A stretch of DNA of 64,000 nucleotides. Origin: Panopea generosa. Lineage: Eukaryota; Mollusca; Bivalvia; Adapedonta; Hiatellidae. Below, piece after piece: positions 10,700 through 22,596 of this stretch. The notes under the pieces are model-generated. The model had not been told where the DNA came from. It did no database searches and saw only the letters and a program-made list of their open reading frames with translations. The stretch is from contig CM055900.1 in the NCBI GenBank assembly GCA_029582155.1, forward strand, positions 42,019,236 through 42,083,235. The letters run 5' to 3'. Position 1 is the stretch's first letter. The number at the start of each line of letters is the position of its first letter. A program made the position numbers and the translations under genes.

Positions 10700-11581
10700 T
10701 TTCTAACAATATGCTTCACAGTGATTGTGAGCTTTTTAGAACAATTGACAAACTAGATTTTTTTTTATTTTTAATTATTTAACCCCACCCTACGTCAAAA
10801 AAGACGTCAACATATTGCATAATTCTACACGTTTTCCATACGATTTTCGGCAGTTGATTAAGGTTAAATTATTTTCTAAATCAGTGGTTCAATTAGTATA
10901 TTATGAAACTAAAAGAAATTTCCAATGTGAATATGTATTTTTTGCAGCGGTCAATAGAATATATATTTATATGTGACGTCGTAATCATGGCCATGTTCAG
11001 CCTTTTTGACGTCCCAATGTATAGCAGCAAAATCGCGTATTTTTTCGACCTCAGTTGAGCTATTCCTAATACACAGAATAGAAACATATATCACCATGTA
11101 CACATTTGACGGATGTATACATTTACAGATTAAAAAATTATGACGAACGCCACATTTTGAAAATACTAGCGAAAAACGGAAACTATTTTTTCTCTCAATT
11201 TTTTCGTAAAAAACGGCTTCAAATCAAAATTACCAAAAATCAAATCAAGCGAATTTTACATAATTTTTATATGTTTTCATACTATATATTGTACAATAAT
11301 CGTGAGATTTTTAGAAAAATTGACAAACTAGATTTTTTATGATATTCAATTATTTAACCCTACCCTACGTCTAAAAACGCTTTAATGCAAACGTCAACGT
11401 CGGTATAGCGCATGAGGTATACGTTTTGTGATAATTAAACAAGTTTGTTCTTACCATTATATTAGTATTTTGTGCACACTAGTTATATATACTTCTACTG
11501 TTTAGTGGCAACTAATTTGTCTATAGCATTTATGATAGCGTGTCTGTTTGGTGTACGTACAAAACCGTCATTTTTTTTCAC

Positions 11582-11713
11582 TTACAGGGAACTGGATTCC
11601 AAAACAATATTCTCATTTCTGACTAGCTCCACTACTGCTAGTGAAATGTGGACATCACGGTTGTCAATTATTAGAACAACAGGTCTGGCCTTTCTAAAAT
11701 TCGGAGCAAACTG
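11582..11713 (-). pseudogene. DDE_1 (pogo/Tigger-type) transposase fragment, left-arm copy
   Basis: The minus strand encodes the same peptide as the right-arm copy, with the core RPVVLIIDNRDVHIS. A stop codon lies immediately upstream in frame, and no start codon is present. The frame ends at the TAA within a donor-like GTAAGTG. The copy shows that the fragment was duplicated as part of palindrome formation. It cannot be functional. Confidence 0.7.
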
Positions 11714-11880
11714 TTACACATACATAAAATGGGCTTGAAACAATACGTCTATGATGAGCAGTGAAAAGCCACGATCCAGGTACATGTATATTGTCATTGA
11801 ACGTACGTAGGAGCATGGGGCTGGGTGGAAGGGTGGCTTTTCACTGCTATAGTTGGTATTGTTTCAAGCTCATTTTATGA

Positions 11881-12024
11881 ATGTGTACTGAACAGTTTGC
11901 TCCGAACTTTAGAAAGGCCAGACCTGTTGTTCTAATAATTGACAACCGTGATGTCCACATTTCACTAGCAGTCGTGGAGCTAGTCAGAAATGAGAATATT
12001 GTTTTGGAATCCAGTTCCCTGTAA
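11881..12024 (+). pseudogene. DDE_1 (pogo/Tigger-type) transposase fragment, right-arm copy
   Basis: A 47-codon frame reads QFAPNFRKARPVVLIIDNRD, then VHISLAVVELVRNENIVL. This matches the DDE_1 superfamily endonuclease block around the second catalytic aspartate (family pattern: RPV-hydrophobic-LDNH..SH-hydrophobic..E..ELARENGI.L). Here the D of IDN and the H of HIS are kept. The following LPPHT..LQPLD block, conserved in the family, is missing: after NIVL the frame runs into ESSSL and a stop that overlaps a donor-like GTAAGTG. The fragment is about a tenth of a normal pogo transposase. It links the palindrome to Tc1/mariner-pogo elements, either as ancestor or as captured sequence. Confidence 0.75.
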
Positions 12025-12343
12025 GTGAAAAAAAAATGACGGTTTTGTACGTGCACCAAACAGACAAGCTATCATAAATGCTATAAACAAATTGGTTGCT
12101 ATTAAACAGCGAGGTATATATAACTTGTGTGTACAAAAAACTAATGTAATGGTAAGAACAAACTTGTTTAATTATCACAAAACGTATACCTCATGCGCTA
12201 TACCGACGTTGACGTTTGCTTTAAAGCGTTTTTTTGACGTAGGGTAGGGTTAAGTAATTGAATATCATAAAAAATCTAGTTTGTCAATTTTTCTAAAAAT
12301 CTCACAATAATTGTACAATATAAAGTATAAAATCATATAAAAA

Positions 12344-12700
12344 TTATGCAAAATTCGCTTGATTTGTTTTGTGGTAATTTTGATTTGAAGCCGTTTTTCG
12401 AAAAAAATCGAGAAAAAATAGTTTCCGTTTTTCGCTAGTATTTTCAAAATGTGGGGTTCGTCGTAATTTTTGCATTTGTAAATCCATACATCCGTCAAAT
12501 GTGAACATGGTGATATATGTTTCTATTCTGTGTATTAGGAATAACTCAACTGAGGTAGAAAAATATGCGATTTGGCTGCTATACATTGGGACGTCAAAAA
12601 GGCTGAACATGGCCATGTTTACGACGTCACATATAAATATATATTCTATTGACCGCTGCAAAAAATACATATTCACATTGGAAATTACTTCTAGTTTCAT
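12344..12700 (-). CDS. 118-codon ORF in palindrome module B', doubtful
   Basis: The mirror module of the ORF at 10415. From an internal methionine it reads MAMFSLFDVPMYSSQIAYFS and keeps RIETYITM and HFENTSEKRKLFF. About 70% identical by eye to the module A frame. The two other modules carry stops. No recognised domain, so likely a fortuitous frame. Confidence 0.15.
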   Translation of the reverse strand: MKLEVISNVNMYFLQRSIEYIFICDVVNMAMFSLFDVPMYSSQIAYFSTSVELFLIHRIETYITMFTFDGCMDLQMQKLRRTPHFENTSEKRKLFFLDFFRKTASNQNYHKTNQANFA

Positions 12701-13331
12701 AATATACTAATTGAACCACTGATTTAGAAAATATTTTAACCTTAATCAACCGCCAAAAATCTTATGGAAAACGCGTAGAATTATGTAATATGTTGACGTC
12801 TTTTTTGACGTAGGGTGGGGTTAAATAATTAAAAATAAAAAAAAATCTAGTTTGTCAATTATTCTAAAAAGCTCACAATCACTGTGAAGCATATTGTTAG
12901 AAATCAAATAAAAATTATTCCAAAATCGCTCGGTTTGTTTTTTGGTAATTTTGATTTGAAGCATTTTTTTCGAAAAAATCGAGAAAATAATAATTTCCGT
13001 TTTTCGCTAATATTTTCAGAATTTGGCGTTCGTCGTAATTATTGCATATGTAAATTTATATATCCGTTGAATGTGTACGTGGTGATATGTGTTTCGATTC
13101 TGTACATTCGGTATAACTTGACTGAGGTCGACAAATACGCGATTTTGCTGCTATAAATCGGGACGTCAGAAAGACCAAACATGGCCATGTTTACGACGTC
13201 ATTGGTAAAGAAGTGTTATATTTACCGCAGAAAAAAAAACATATTCAAATTGGAAATTACTTTTAGTTTCATAACATACCAAATATTCCACTGATTTCGA
13301 AAATAATTTAAAAGGTATATTCCTCCTTAAA

Positions 13332-13380
13332 GGCTTATAGTGTGAATTTCCAAAACAAATTACTCTTGCCACTATAAGCC
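13332..13380. other. 49-bp hairpin beside the palindrome
   Basis: GGCTTATAGTG (13332-13342) pairs exactly with CACTATAAGCC (13370-13380) around a 27-nt loop. It begins one base after the palindrome's terminal TTAA. It may be the target of the palindrome's insertion or a tiny separate element. Confidence 0.6.
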
Positions 13381-13644
13381 AGAAGAGTATGTTCAGGTCC
13401 TGTTTGTCCTCTTGTTATAACTACAACTCCTGCAGTATTGTGTTCAATAAAGCACTCTTTTACCTAAAATTTCAGATACGTAATTACGTCTTGAGTCTAC
13501 ATACAAATGTGAAATTGTTTCATTTACATATCATTGATTGGAAGAAAAGTCAAATTATGCTAACACATCCTTTGCATACGTGCAACAATAAAGATGTTAT
13601 TTTCCTATAGTTTGTAGAAAATTAGTAAAAAAAACAACTTTTTA

Positions 13645-14592
13645 GCTAGCTCAAGTTGCTAAGTTCTTGCTCCCACTAGTTGCTAAATTTTCTTGCTCAT
13701 TCCAGTTGCTAAGTTTTCTTGCACTCTCTAGTTGCTAAGTTTTCTTGCTCATTCCAGTTGCTAAGTTTTCTTGCTCTCCCCTCACTTGCTTAATTTTCTT
13801 GTTCCCTCCATTTGCTTAGTTTTCTTGCTCCCTACATTTGCTAAGTTTTCTTGCTTCCTTTTGTTGCTAAATTTTCTTGCTCATTCCATTTGCTAAGTTT
13901 TCTTGCACTCTCTAGTTGCTAAGTTTTCTTGCTCATTCCAGTTGCTAAGTTTTTTTGCTACCCCCCCCCCCCACTTGCTTAATTTTCTTGTTCCCTCCAT
14001 TTGTTTAGTTTTCTTGCTCCCTCCATTTGCTAAGTTTTCCTCTTGTTGCTAAGTTTTTTTTGTTCATTATGGTTGCTAAATTTCTTGTTCATTTCAGTTG
14101 CTAAGTTTTTCTTGTTCCGTCCAGTTGTCTAATTTCCTTGCTCCCTCCATTTACTCAGTTTTCGTGCTCCCTATAGTTGCTAAGTTTTATTGTTCCCTCC
14201 AGTTGCTAAGTATTCTACTAGGTTTTCATGCTCCCTCCAGTTGCTTAGTTTTCTTGCTGCCTTCATTTTCTAAGTTTTCTTGCTCCATCCAGATGCTAAG
14301 TAATGTGCTTAGTTTTCTTACTCCCTCCAGTTGCTATGTTCTCTTGCTCCCTCCTGTTGCTAATTTTTCTTTCTTCCTCCAGTTGCTTGCCTTTCTTGCT
14401 TCATCAAGTTGCTAAGATTTCTTCCTCCCTCCAGTTCCTAGGTTTGCTAACTATTTTCAGTTGCTAAGTTTTATTGTTTCCTTCAGTAACTTAGTTTTCT
14501 TGCATCCTCTAGTTGCCAAGTTTTCTTGCTCCCTCCAGTTACCTAGTTTTCTTACTCCCTCCAGTTGCTAAGTTTACTTACTCCCTCTAAAG
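13645..14592. repeat. Minisatellite, about 26-bp unit, diverged
   Basis: About 36 copies of AGTTGCTAAGTTTTCTTGCT plus CCCTCC with many substitutions and small indels. An internal C10 run occurs near 13962. The 105-codon frame at 14098-14415 is a by-product. Confidence 0.95.
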
Positions 14593-15560
14593 CATTATGA
14601 CTGATCAAATCAAAATGAAGTCTTGCGACCCATCCGATACATCATTAAATGTAATACAATTTTCAAGTGAGAAATTTATTTTAGGCTAGAACTTTGGCAA
14701 GTTGGCAAAGTTAGAAAATCCGTTTTTGATTTATTATTATTTTGGCTTGTTTAAATAACATCTTTATGGAAATACAGGAATCTTTGAGTGTATATTATAG
14801 ATATAACATATTTGAGGGGGAGGGGGGGATTGTATTTTAACCAATTTTAAAATTTTTATAAACCTGATACACTTTCTTTAAAGTTCCAATATATGTCCAT
14901 ACATTCACAACTATTACCTGTGAAGCATCACCAAAAGTTTTAATACATTACTGTCCTGATATGATGCGAATCTCAGTAGCAGGATTTTTCTATGGCTCCT
15001 AAATTTCAAATTGATATTTGCAAACAGATTTATTAGAAGCTTGCGTAATAACAATTGGTGAATTGATTGAAAAACATAAAACTCAATCACGATGTTTTTG
15101 CGAGCTTGTTTGCGTTTTGTCCCAACTGTGACCATGTCTTTGCGCACCAGAATAATATAGATTGACACGATGATAGCCATATAGTAATTTTTATTTTAAT
15201 TAACTTATAAATGCCTACAAACTATGTGTCACACACACATCAATTGTCATGATTTTGAACAAAGTAAACTGTTTACACTTTAACCAAATACAGTATTGCC
15301 AATGAGGGACTACTACATATAGAATCTCAGAATTATATCGCACATTGATCACATGATGCAAAGTAAAGTGCGCATAAAGTCGGTCAATGCATAATGTCTT
15401 TATTTCTAACAATGTATTTTGTCCAAATTAACAATACACTACAAAAGAAAATTATATTAACAGACAAGAAAAAATAAGTAGATTATTTCACAATAAGTTA
15501 CACTATATATTGAAAGAAACTGAATGAAAGAAGTTTGCATAAAGTTTTAAGAGATGATGT
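14593..15560. other. No recognisable gene
   Basis: AT-rich sequence. A G-run (GAGGGGGAGGGGGGG, about 14814) is the only compositional feature. ORFs on the minus strand (14914-15180, 15215-15412) show no motif. Confidence 0.5.
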
Positions 15561-15807
15561 CCTGGCGTGCGTTTCACAAAGAAACTTACGACAAAAATCG
15601 TCGTAAATGTAAACCAACAATTATATATAATAGTTATAATTTTCATCCAAATGAAGCCAAATTGGCTCAAATGATGCAGAAAGTTAAATATTTTCTGAAA
15701 ATACAATCATTTTAAATGTCGATCAAAATTTGAACACAAAACGGAGAATTTGTCAAATTGACTTACGTCGATTTTTATCGTAAGTTATTTTGTGAAACGC
15801 AGCCCTG
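15561..15807. mobile_element. MITE with GCGTTTCACAAA terminal repeats
   Basis: The left end TGCGTTTCACAAAGAAACTT with ACGACAAAAATCG mirrors the right end CGATTTTTATCGTAAGTT with ATTTTGTGAAACGCAGCCCTG. The interior contains CAACAATTATATATAATAG. A diverged copy lies inside a SINE at 48530-48705. TSD not clear. Confidence 0.75.
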
Positions 15808-16036
15808 ATCAACATGTGGTATTTTCAATAGCGGCAATACGTATTATGATGATTCAACATTGTAGTCCAGCTCTTCCTTGGAACCACATTATACAGAGAG
15901 TGTACTGTAAATCATATAGTTGTGACTACAAGGTCTCATGTCAATCTCTGCAATGTCCCAGTTGTGGCTCTTGAGTTAGTAGACATTACATTAATTGGCA
16001 CAGTCTCTTATGACAGAGGTACGCATTTGCTTTTGT

Positions 16037-16275
16037 TTAACACTTTACTTCATATACGCCTTTGGACACCTCTAACACAGACACCTTTGGACACCTAATA
16101 AAGAACACTTTTGAATTATTGGGTGAATTATGTTTATATTAACTGACAGAGTGGAAAGCAGTGCAGGAAGTGTTCAGATTGCTAGTTACGCGCAATCTGA
16201 ACTCTTCCTGCACTGTTTTCAAAGGCCTTCTGTGATTGGTGCGGGAAAACACGTATCTATGGAGTAAAAGGTTAA
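16037..16275. mobile_element. piggyBac-like MITE, full length, reverse of the copy at 5660
   Basis: TTAA|CACTTTACTTCATATACGCC at the left and ATGGAGTAAAAG|GTTAA at the right. The interior has ACTGACAGAGTGGAAAGCAG and a central inverted repeat (AGTGTTCAGATTGC / GCAATCTGAACTCTT). One base is changed in the CCCTTT terminus. Confidence 0.8.
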
Positions 16276-16559
16276 ATAAGTAACAATAACTGTCAACAGG
16301 AACATGTATGCTACTTCTTGCCACCGGGGATTGTCGTAAGTTGCTGAAAACCAACTAAAACAGGTTAACAGAAATATTTGGAAGTGCTTGTTCTACAGCA
16401 GATAGCTTCTCTGGACTATCTTCACTGTCTTGTTTGTATGTGACAGTGGTACCTTTTATGTTATGGAAAAAAACATAATGTATCTAAAAATGCTACACGT
16501 TTTGCATGCAAAAAACTGAATCTCAACAATTCATTTATCTTAATTTACATCTCCTCTAA

Positions 16560-16915
16560 AAAATAGCTCACATCCGACTATCCCAGTGCCTTAAAAATAG
16601 TTCAACCTCAAAAGTAGCTCACACCCCAGTTCCTTTAAAATAGTCCAACCTCAAAAGTAGCTCACATCCCAGTGTCTTTAAAAAAGTCCAACCTCAAAAG
16701 GAGGTCACATCCCAGTGCCTTTAAAATAGTTCAACCTCAAAAGTAGCTCACATCCCAGTGCCTTTAGAATAGTTTTACCTCAAAGTAGCTCACATACCAG
16801 TGCCTTTAAAATAGTTCAATCTCAAAAGAAGCTCACATCCCAGTGCCTTTAAAATAGTTCAGCTTCACAAGTAGCTCACATCCCAGTGCCTTTAAAATAG
16901 TTTCAACCTCAAAGT
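16560..16915. repeat. Minisatellite, 43-bp unit
   Basis: About eight copies of AGTAGCTCACATCCCAGTGC followed by CTTTAAAATAGTTCAACCTC. Well conserved. Confidence 0.95.
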
Positions 16916-16950
16916 TGTTACATTTTGTTGTTATTGTATATAGTGGATAC

Positions 16951-17074
16951 TAGTGATGGGACATAAGTTCGAAATCTGCAACCAATTATTGGTTGGAATC
17001 GGTAAGTAAACTGATGCAATTGATCGATTAATAATTGGTTCCATTTCGTTTGGCTCTTTATTGACCCATCACTA
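16951..17074. mobile_element. 124-bp MITE with TAGTGATGGG termini
   Basis: TAGTGATGGGACATAAG at the left and TTGACCCATCACTA at the right are inverted repeats. The interior has AACCAATTATTGGTTGGAAT, itself partly palindromic. Termini resemble hAT elements. The flanks GTGGATAC and GTAGGTAT match at five of eight positions, a possible decayed 8-bp TSD. Confidence 0.65.
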
Positions 17075-18409
17075 GTAGGTATTATTTTGACTTGCTGTTC
17101 ATTTCAGTGATCAATACTATTTTATAGTTTGCAAACAATGTGTACCTAGACCAGACTCAGATTGGCTAGCAGTGTCATCAGGATCTGACGTACATTGTTT
17201 GCCTGTTAGTCAGTAAAGGTCCCAAAACCAAGATAAATAGGTTTCCTTTATAGATTTTCAGTATAGTTCAGGATTAATTTCAAATGAAAAAAACGTTGGA
17301 GCATAAATCATAGTTGAATGAATGAACTGTAGAATAATCAAAGTCAAGCCTTAAATTCTGTCGCAATTCTTCAGAAAATCATCTTTTATTCGTATTATGA
17401 CAAATATATTTTTTTGTGTCTTGAAATAATTAAATTCTCAGTTCCATGGTCTCAGTTGTTAATTTGCATTTCATGTTATTGATTGATCATTTTCATTTAG
17501 CTCCTTAAATGGGAACTAAATAGTCGTCTTGCATTAAACAATGCCATCAAACTGCCAAGATGAAAAAAATTTGCATAAATTGCAAAACACATTACCGAAT
17601 AACGGAATTAGCATGGCACATGTTGCCATAGTATTGATTATCATATGATGTCACCCTTCGTTATGTACGACTTTTATCTAATTATTTATTCAAGTGGACC
17701 TCAAAAACAATTACACTGATCAATGGCTCTATTTCTCAGTCCCAAATTGCTCAGCGTTTCCATAATCCATTATCAGAATACATAATATGCATTTTTGATG
17801 AAAAATATATCAAAATCTAATTTCTTCCCAGTCATTAGGGAACTTTAATGCCCCAGAATACTACAGCCAGGCTAATTGATTTGATATAAGTCGGCAGAAA
17901 CAAATACCATTACCGTGAATAATCTTTGCTAATTCATTTTGCGATTCTACGTTTCTCAAATTATGACTGATATTGAAATTATCATACGCAGAAAAAACAT
18001 TGTCAATTATATGAGGTGTCATGGGTAAAAGGGAGAAATGGGTTATGTTTTATGGCATCCAGTGTTAATGATACAGGGCTGTCTAGGTATCAGATGGTAA
18101 AAGAAATCTGTAATTGTATGGTGCTTGGCCTTTATTGACTTAGTTAAAAATATTTGATACTAAATGGCTGCCGTCCAATTGATTTTTGGATCAGTTGACA
18201 GTATCAGTTGACACAAACCACCTTTCCTCAGCCCTATTGACAGAATTTTGACATGTTTTTCTACTGACAGTAGCTAATCTAACCAAGGTACTCCCTTGGC
18301 AGTAACTATCTAACCAACTTGCACCCTTGACAGTAGCTAATCTAACCAACTTACTGGCAATATCTGATGACATCTAACATATTCCTGGGACATTAAGTGA
18401 ACCAACCCA
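17075..18409. other. No gene recognised
   Basis: AT-rich sequence without shared repeats. A short stretch near 18260-18350 holds three imperfect copies of GTAGCTAATCTAACCAA. Confidence 0.5.
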
Positions 18410-20085
18410 CTGTAGTTAAATAACTTGGCTATAACAGCTGGTAAATAACAAGTCTATGTCAGCAGTTAAATAACAAGTTGATGACAAATGGAAAATAAAA
18501 AGTATATGACAACTGGTAAATAACAAGTCTATGACAGGAGTTAAATAACAAGTCTATGATAGGAGATAAATAACACATCTACAATAGGAGTTGAATAAAA
18601 GTCTTTGACAGGATTTAAATAACATGCCTATGACAGGAGTTAAATAACAAGTCTATGACAGCAGCTAAATAACAAATCTATGACAAATGGTAAATAAAAA
18701 GTCTATGACAGGAGTTAAATAACTAGTCTATAACTTGAGTTAAATAACAAGTCTATGACAGCAGCTAAATAACAAGTCTATGACAACTGGTAAATAACAA
18801 GTCTATGACAAATGGTTAATAACAAGTCTATGACAAATGGTTAATAACAAGTCTATGACAACTGGTAAATAAAAAGTCTATGACACCTGGTAAATAACAA
18901 GTCTATGACAACTGGTTAATAACAAGTCTATGACAACTGGTAAATAACAAGTCTATGACACCTGGTAAATAACAAGTCTATGACAACTGGTTAATAACAA
19001 GTCTATGACAACTGGTAAATAACAAGTCTATGACAGGAGTTCAATTACAAGTCTATGACAAGTAAATTACAAGTCTATGACAGGAGTTAAATATCAAGTC
19101 TATGCCAGCAGTTAAATAACAAGTCTATGACAGGAGTTAAATATCAAGTCTATGCCAGCAGTTAAATAACACGTCTATAACAGGAGTTAAATATCAAGTC
19201 TATGCCAGCAGTTAAATAACAAGTCTATGACAGGAGTTAAATAACAATGACAACTGGTAAACAACGAGTCTATGACAGGAGTTAAATAACACGTCGGCAA
19301 CAATTGGTATATGATAGAAGTTAAAAAACAAGTCTATAACAGGAGTTAAATAACAAGTTGATGACAACTAGTAAATAACAAGTCTATGACAGGAGTTAAA
19401 TAACAAGTCTATGACAGGAGTTAAATAACAAGTCTATGACAGCTGGTAAATAACATGTCTATGACAGCTGGTAAATAACATGTCTATGACAGGGAGTTAA
19501 ATAACAAGTCTATGGCAGGAGTTTAATAACAAGTCAATTACTGCAGTTAAATAACAGGTATGTTACTGTAGTTAAATAACAAGAATATGACAGGAGTTAA
19601 ATAACAAGCCTATGATAGGAGTTAAATAGCATGTCTATGACAGGAGTTAAATAACATGTCTATGACAAGAGTTAAATAACAAGTCAATTACTGCAGTTAA
19701 AAAACAAGTCTATGCCAGCAGTTAAAAAACAAGTCTATGCCAGCAGTTAAATAACAAGTCTATGCCAGCAGTTAAATAACAAATATATAACATCAGTTTA
19801 CTAAAAGTCTATAACATCAGTTAAATAACAAACAAATCTATGCCAGCAGTTAAATAACAAATATATAACATCAGTTTAATAAAAGTCTATAACATCAGTT
19901 AAATAACAAACAAATCTATGCCAGCAGTTAAAAAACAAATCTATAACATCAGTTATCTATGCCAGCAGTTATATAACACGTCTGTGGCAGCAGTTATATA
20001 ATGAATCTGTGGCAGCAGTTATATAACAAATCTGTGGCAGCAGTTTTATAATAAGTCTGTGGCAGCAGTTAAATAACAAGACTGT
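18410..20085. repeat. Minisatellite, 25-bp unit, about 65 copies
   Basis: Unit AAGTCTATGACAGGAGTTAA plus ATAAC, with variants having CAACTGGT, CAAATGGT, CAGCAGTT or CATCAGTT in the second half. Variants cluster along the array (CAACTGGT mainly 18780-19020, GCCAGCAGTT mainly 19100-19220 and 19720-20000), which shows local homogenisation. Confidence 0.95.
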
Positions 20086-21220
20086 TAAATATTTAATTAC
20101 TGTAAGTGTGATTGTAACTGGTATGCCGTATTCTTTTGCCTGTGTGTCTCTTCACAGATGTCACCATGCTTACTTTAGTCATATAAATTATATGCCATAG
20201 ATGGGACAGTGATGCAAATAAGGTCAAATAAATATTAAAAATGGTACCAGGAATTTTTTTTACATTAAACATAATTTTAAGATTTGTATTGTGTATTGAA
20301 TAAGAACAAATAGAACAATAAATTATAACCATCCCCATAATTGCACAGTCTGACTCGCATCAAGTGCCATATAGCAGGCTTTTTATGTGATACTGACCTA
20401 CATTTACATTTCGTGTTGTGTTGAATGCCACAAAACATAGAAAATCAATTAATTTTGATGACTGATTTCTATTCTAACTATTAAAATAAATACAAAATAA
20501 ATGCTTTTAAAAATGGGCTCTAAGTATAATCTGCTAAGTCATTAATAAATCTGCTATGAATACAGAAATAATCTTTAAAAAAAACACATAAATGTTTGAC
20601 AAGAGACAAAATGTCGTCACTCCGCGATGCAGTACAGCAGTACATGGGCTCCAAATACGCTGTCATAAATTTTAAGTGCATTTTCCACATTGGGATAAAC
20701 ATTCGCAATATTTCGAGAAATTTCCAGAAATTTCCCCCCTGCCTATCATGCAACACAATTAAGACATTGAGGCACTTCTCTATGAATTCCATTAAGAAAT
20801 CACCATAAAAGCATATCATCAATTAAGTCTCTAGACTCGATGCCCTTCCGTTAATTTCATTTATCAATGCACGGGGTAGTAGATTTCTTTCTTTATGAGT
20901 TGTGACAACAAAATCTCCTGGAAACTTAAGTTGATGAGGGATTGCACAATTGTTTTTCCAATTTTTTTTTGGTTTGTATTGCTAGATGGTAACTCTGCTT
21001 TGTTTGGAATTGTGGGTAATGTAGATAATCATCCGAATTGTTTGCTTATAATTTGAATGTGAATTCGGTGACATGGAGGTTTTATAGTTGGTAGAAGTTA
21101 CGTAGAGTATCTCGCAAACATGCCATCAAAATCCATGTGGTTCAATGGTAGCATGTCCACTCCACATTCTAGATGTTGTTGGTTGTTAAATTCCTCACCG
21201 GGTTACAAGGAAACTTTTAA
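20086..21220. other. No gene recognised
   Basis: AT-rich. Two overlapping frames on opposite strands at 20520-20822 (100 codons minus) and 20596-20808 (70 codons plus) show no motif. 21118-21220 contains GTGGTTCAATGGTAGCATG, a tRNA-like box A that may belong to the SINE tail that follows. Confidence 0.5.
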
Positions 21221-21405
21221 AATGGTACTACATACCTCATCGCTCAGACATACGTTGGAGTTCCACTTGCTCCAAGAACTTCATGTGAGAAAGTTTGCCA
21301 GTTACTTGCCGAAGTTCAGATTCATTCTGAGGTCTTCCTTCACCAATACAACTGTATATTTAACCTGAAATGTATTGAAAATGGTGTTAAACCCCATTAA
21401 AAAAA
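21221..21405 (+). mobile_element. SINE body and tail (tRNA-Leu-headed family)
   Basis: CTTCATGTGAGAAAGTTTGC, GAGGTCTTCCTTCACCAATA and the tail GAAAATGGTGTTAAACCCCA with an A-run match the full copy at 42764-42998. The box B area (CGTTGGAGTTCCACTTGCTC) is degenerate. The head may have been replaced by another tRNA-like segment starting near 21137. Confidence 0.75.
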
Positions 21406-21879
21406 CCCAGAAAGATACTTGTTATTAACTCCCATATTATGCCTGGCATTTATTTCATAGTTATGTTATTTGACCTATAAATGGTCTATAAATTGGCCTA
21501 TAAATGCTATCTCAATTAGCTCAGACCCACTTGATAGGACTAAAAATAGTTTAAAACACCATACAACAGACTATATATTCATTTGTCCACCCTGTCCAGA
21601 TGTGTTGCATGTAATTCCATAGTATATAAGTCATGGTCGACACCAAATTTATTGGTTTGGCAGAGGCCTTGATATTGTATCTATGGTTTGCATTGTAGCT
21701 AGGCGCACTCGCCGTAGTCTGGTCTGTACATTTATGTCTTGGTTATTCACAAATAATTATCTCCATATATATATATATTGGGTACTATTTTTTGGTTAAT
21801 GAATCTATTAAAGAAATCTGCGACTGGTTATGTCCCTTCTTTTCAACTTGTTATAAAATGCATTACAAGATTTTTTGCA

Positions 21880-22135
21880 TGTCCACTTATTTGGTGTCAC
21901 TGACTCATGATGTACAAACGTGGTTAGATGAACATTATGCATACAAATACACAATTATGAAGTTACGAACATGGGTTCGATCCTCTTCCGTGGCTATGTG
22001 TGGTGTCTTTGAGCTTGGCACTTTTCCCTCATATGCTTTGTACTGGCTCTACCCAGGAAGACTTTGAGTATTGTTTGTATAAGTTGTAATGACTTGTTTC
22101 ACAATCAAGTAAAATAAAAACAAAAAAAAACAACA
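21880..22135 (+). mobile_element. tRNA-related SINE with A-rich tail
   Basis: A good box B, GGGTTCGATCC (about 21970-21980), lies 40-50 bp after a weak box A-like TACAAACGTGGTTAG. A body follows with ACTGGCTCTACCCAGGAAG and TTGTTTCACAATCAAGTAAA, ending in an A-rich tail (AAAACAAAAAAAAACAACAA). It differs from the other SINE families in this window. The 91-codon frame across it is not a gene. Confidence 0.55.
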
Positions 22136-22596
22136 AAAAAATGCCTGCATACACATCATTACCAAGGATTACTAAAAAAAGGGGAAGGTGATATTTTCCC
22201 TTATTTCCGTTGTTGTTCTTTATATTGATCTCATGGCATCAATAAAAGACATGATTATACATGATAATTATAAATTTAAATTGATATTCTCATTGAAAAC
22301 ATTAGTTTGCAAACACTCCCAACAGGTATTATTTAACAGCCCCATTATAACATATCAATTGAGATATATGTGAGGGTTAAGATCTGAAATGGAAATACTT
22401 TTGTAGCTTAAATATACATCATCAGGTCATAATAGTCTGTGTAACATTTATTTTTACAAGGAATTAAAGTATTTGTTTGAAGTTAATCCCCATGGTTGTC
22501 ATCAAATGTTAAAGGCAAACATTTCTGTTAGAGTACATGGTTTCCCGACATTTGCTGTCAGCAAATTTAAGACTGCTGTTCAAGGAAACAGCTTTT
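22136..22596. other. No recognisable feature
   Basis: AT-rich sequence leading up to the large dispersed element. Confidence 0.5.

Larger units (their letters stand above)
10273..13330. mobile_element. 3.06-kb near-perfect palindromic (foldback) element
   Basis: The ends are TTAAGGAGGAATATACC (10273) and its complement GGTATATTCCTCCTTAA (to 13330). The arms, about 1.5 kb each, stay collinear to the centre, with a 60-nt loop at 11773-11832 flanked by GTGAAAAGCCAC and GTGGCTTTTCAC. Identity between arms is very high (about 98% where I compared). Each arm itself holds two diverged tandem copies of a roughly 560-bp module, each with ATGGCCATGTT between TGACGTC motifs. So the layout is A-B-core-core'-B'-A'. 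Next to the loop each arm carries a DDE_1 transposase fragment. Both ends read TTAA, which may be target site or terminus. Confidence 0.85.

Noticed and set aside
11472-11738. 88-codon plus-strand ORF in the left arm of the palindrome
   Set aside because: It is the antisense shadow of the DDE_1 transposase fragment. The minus strand carries the family motif.
22500-22560. Similarity of the minus strand here to the coding-like stretch at 28955-29146 (shared CCATGTACTCTAACAG)
   Set aside because: Only about 16 bases match exactly and the frames close quickly. I judge it coincidental without an alignment.
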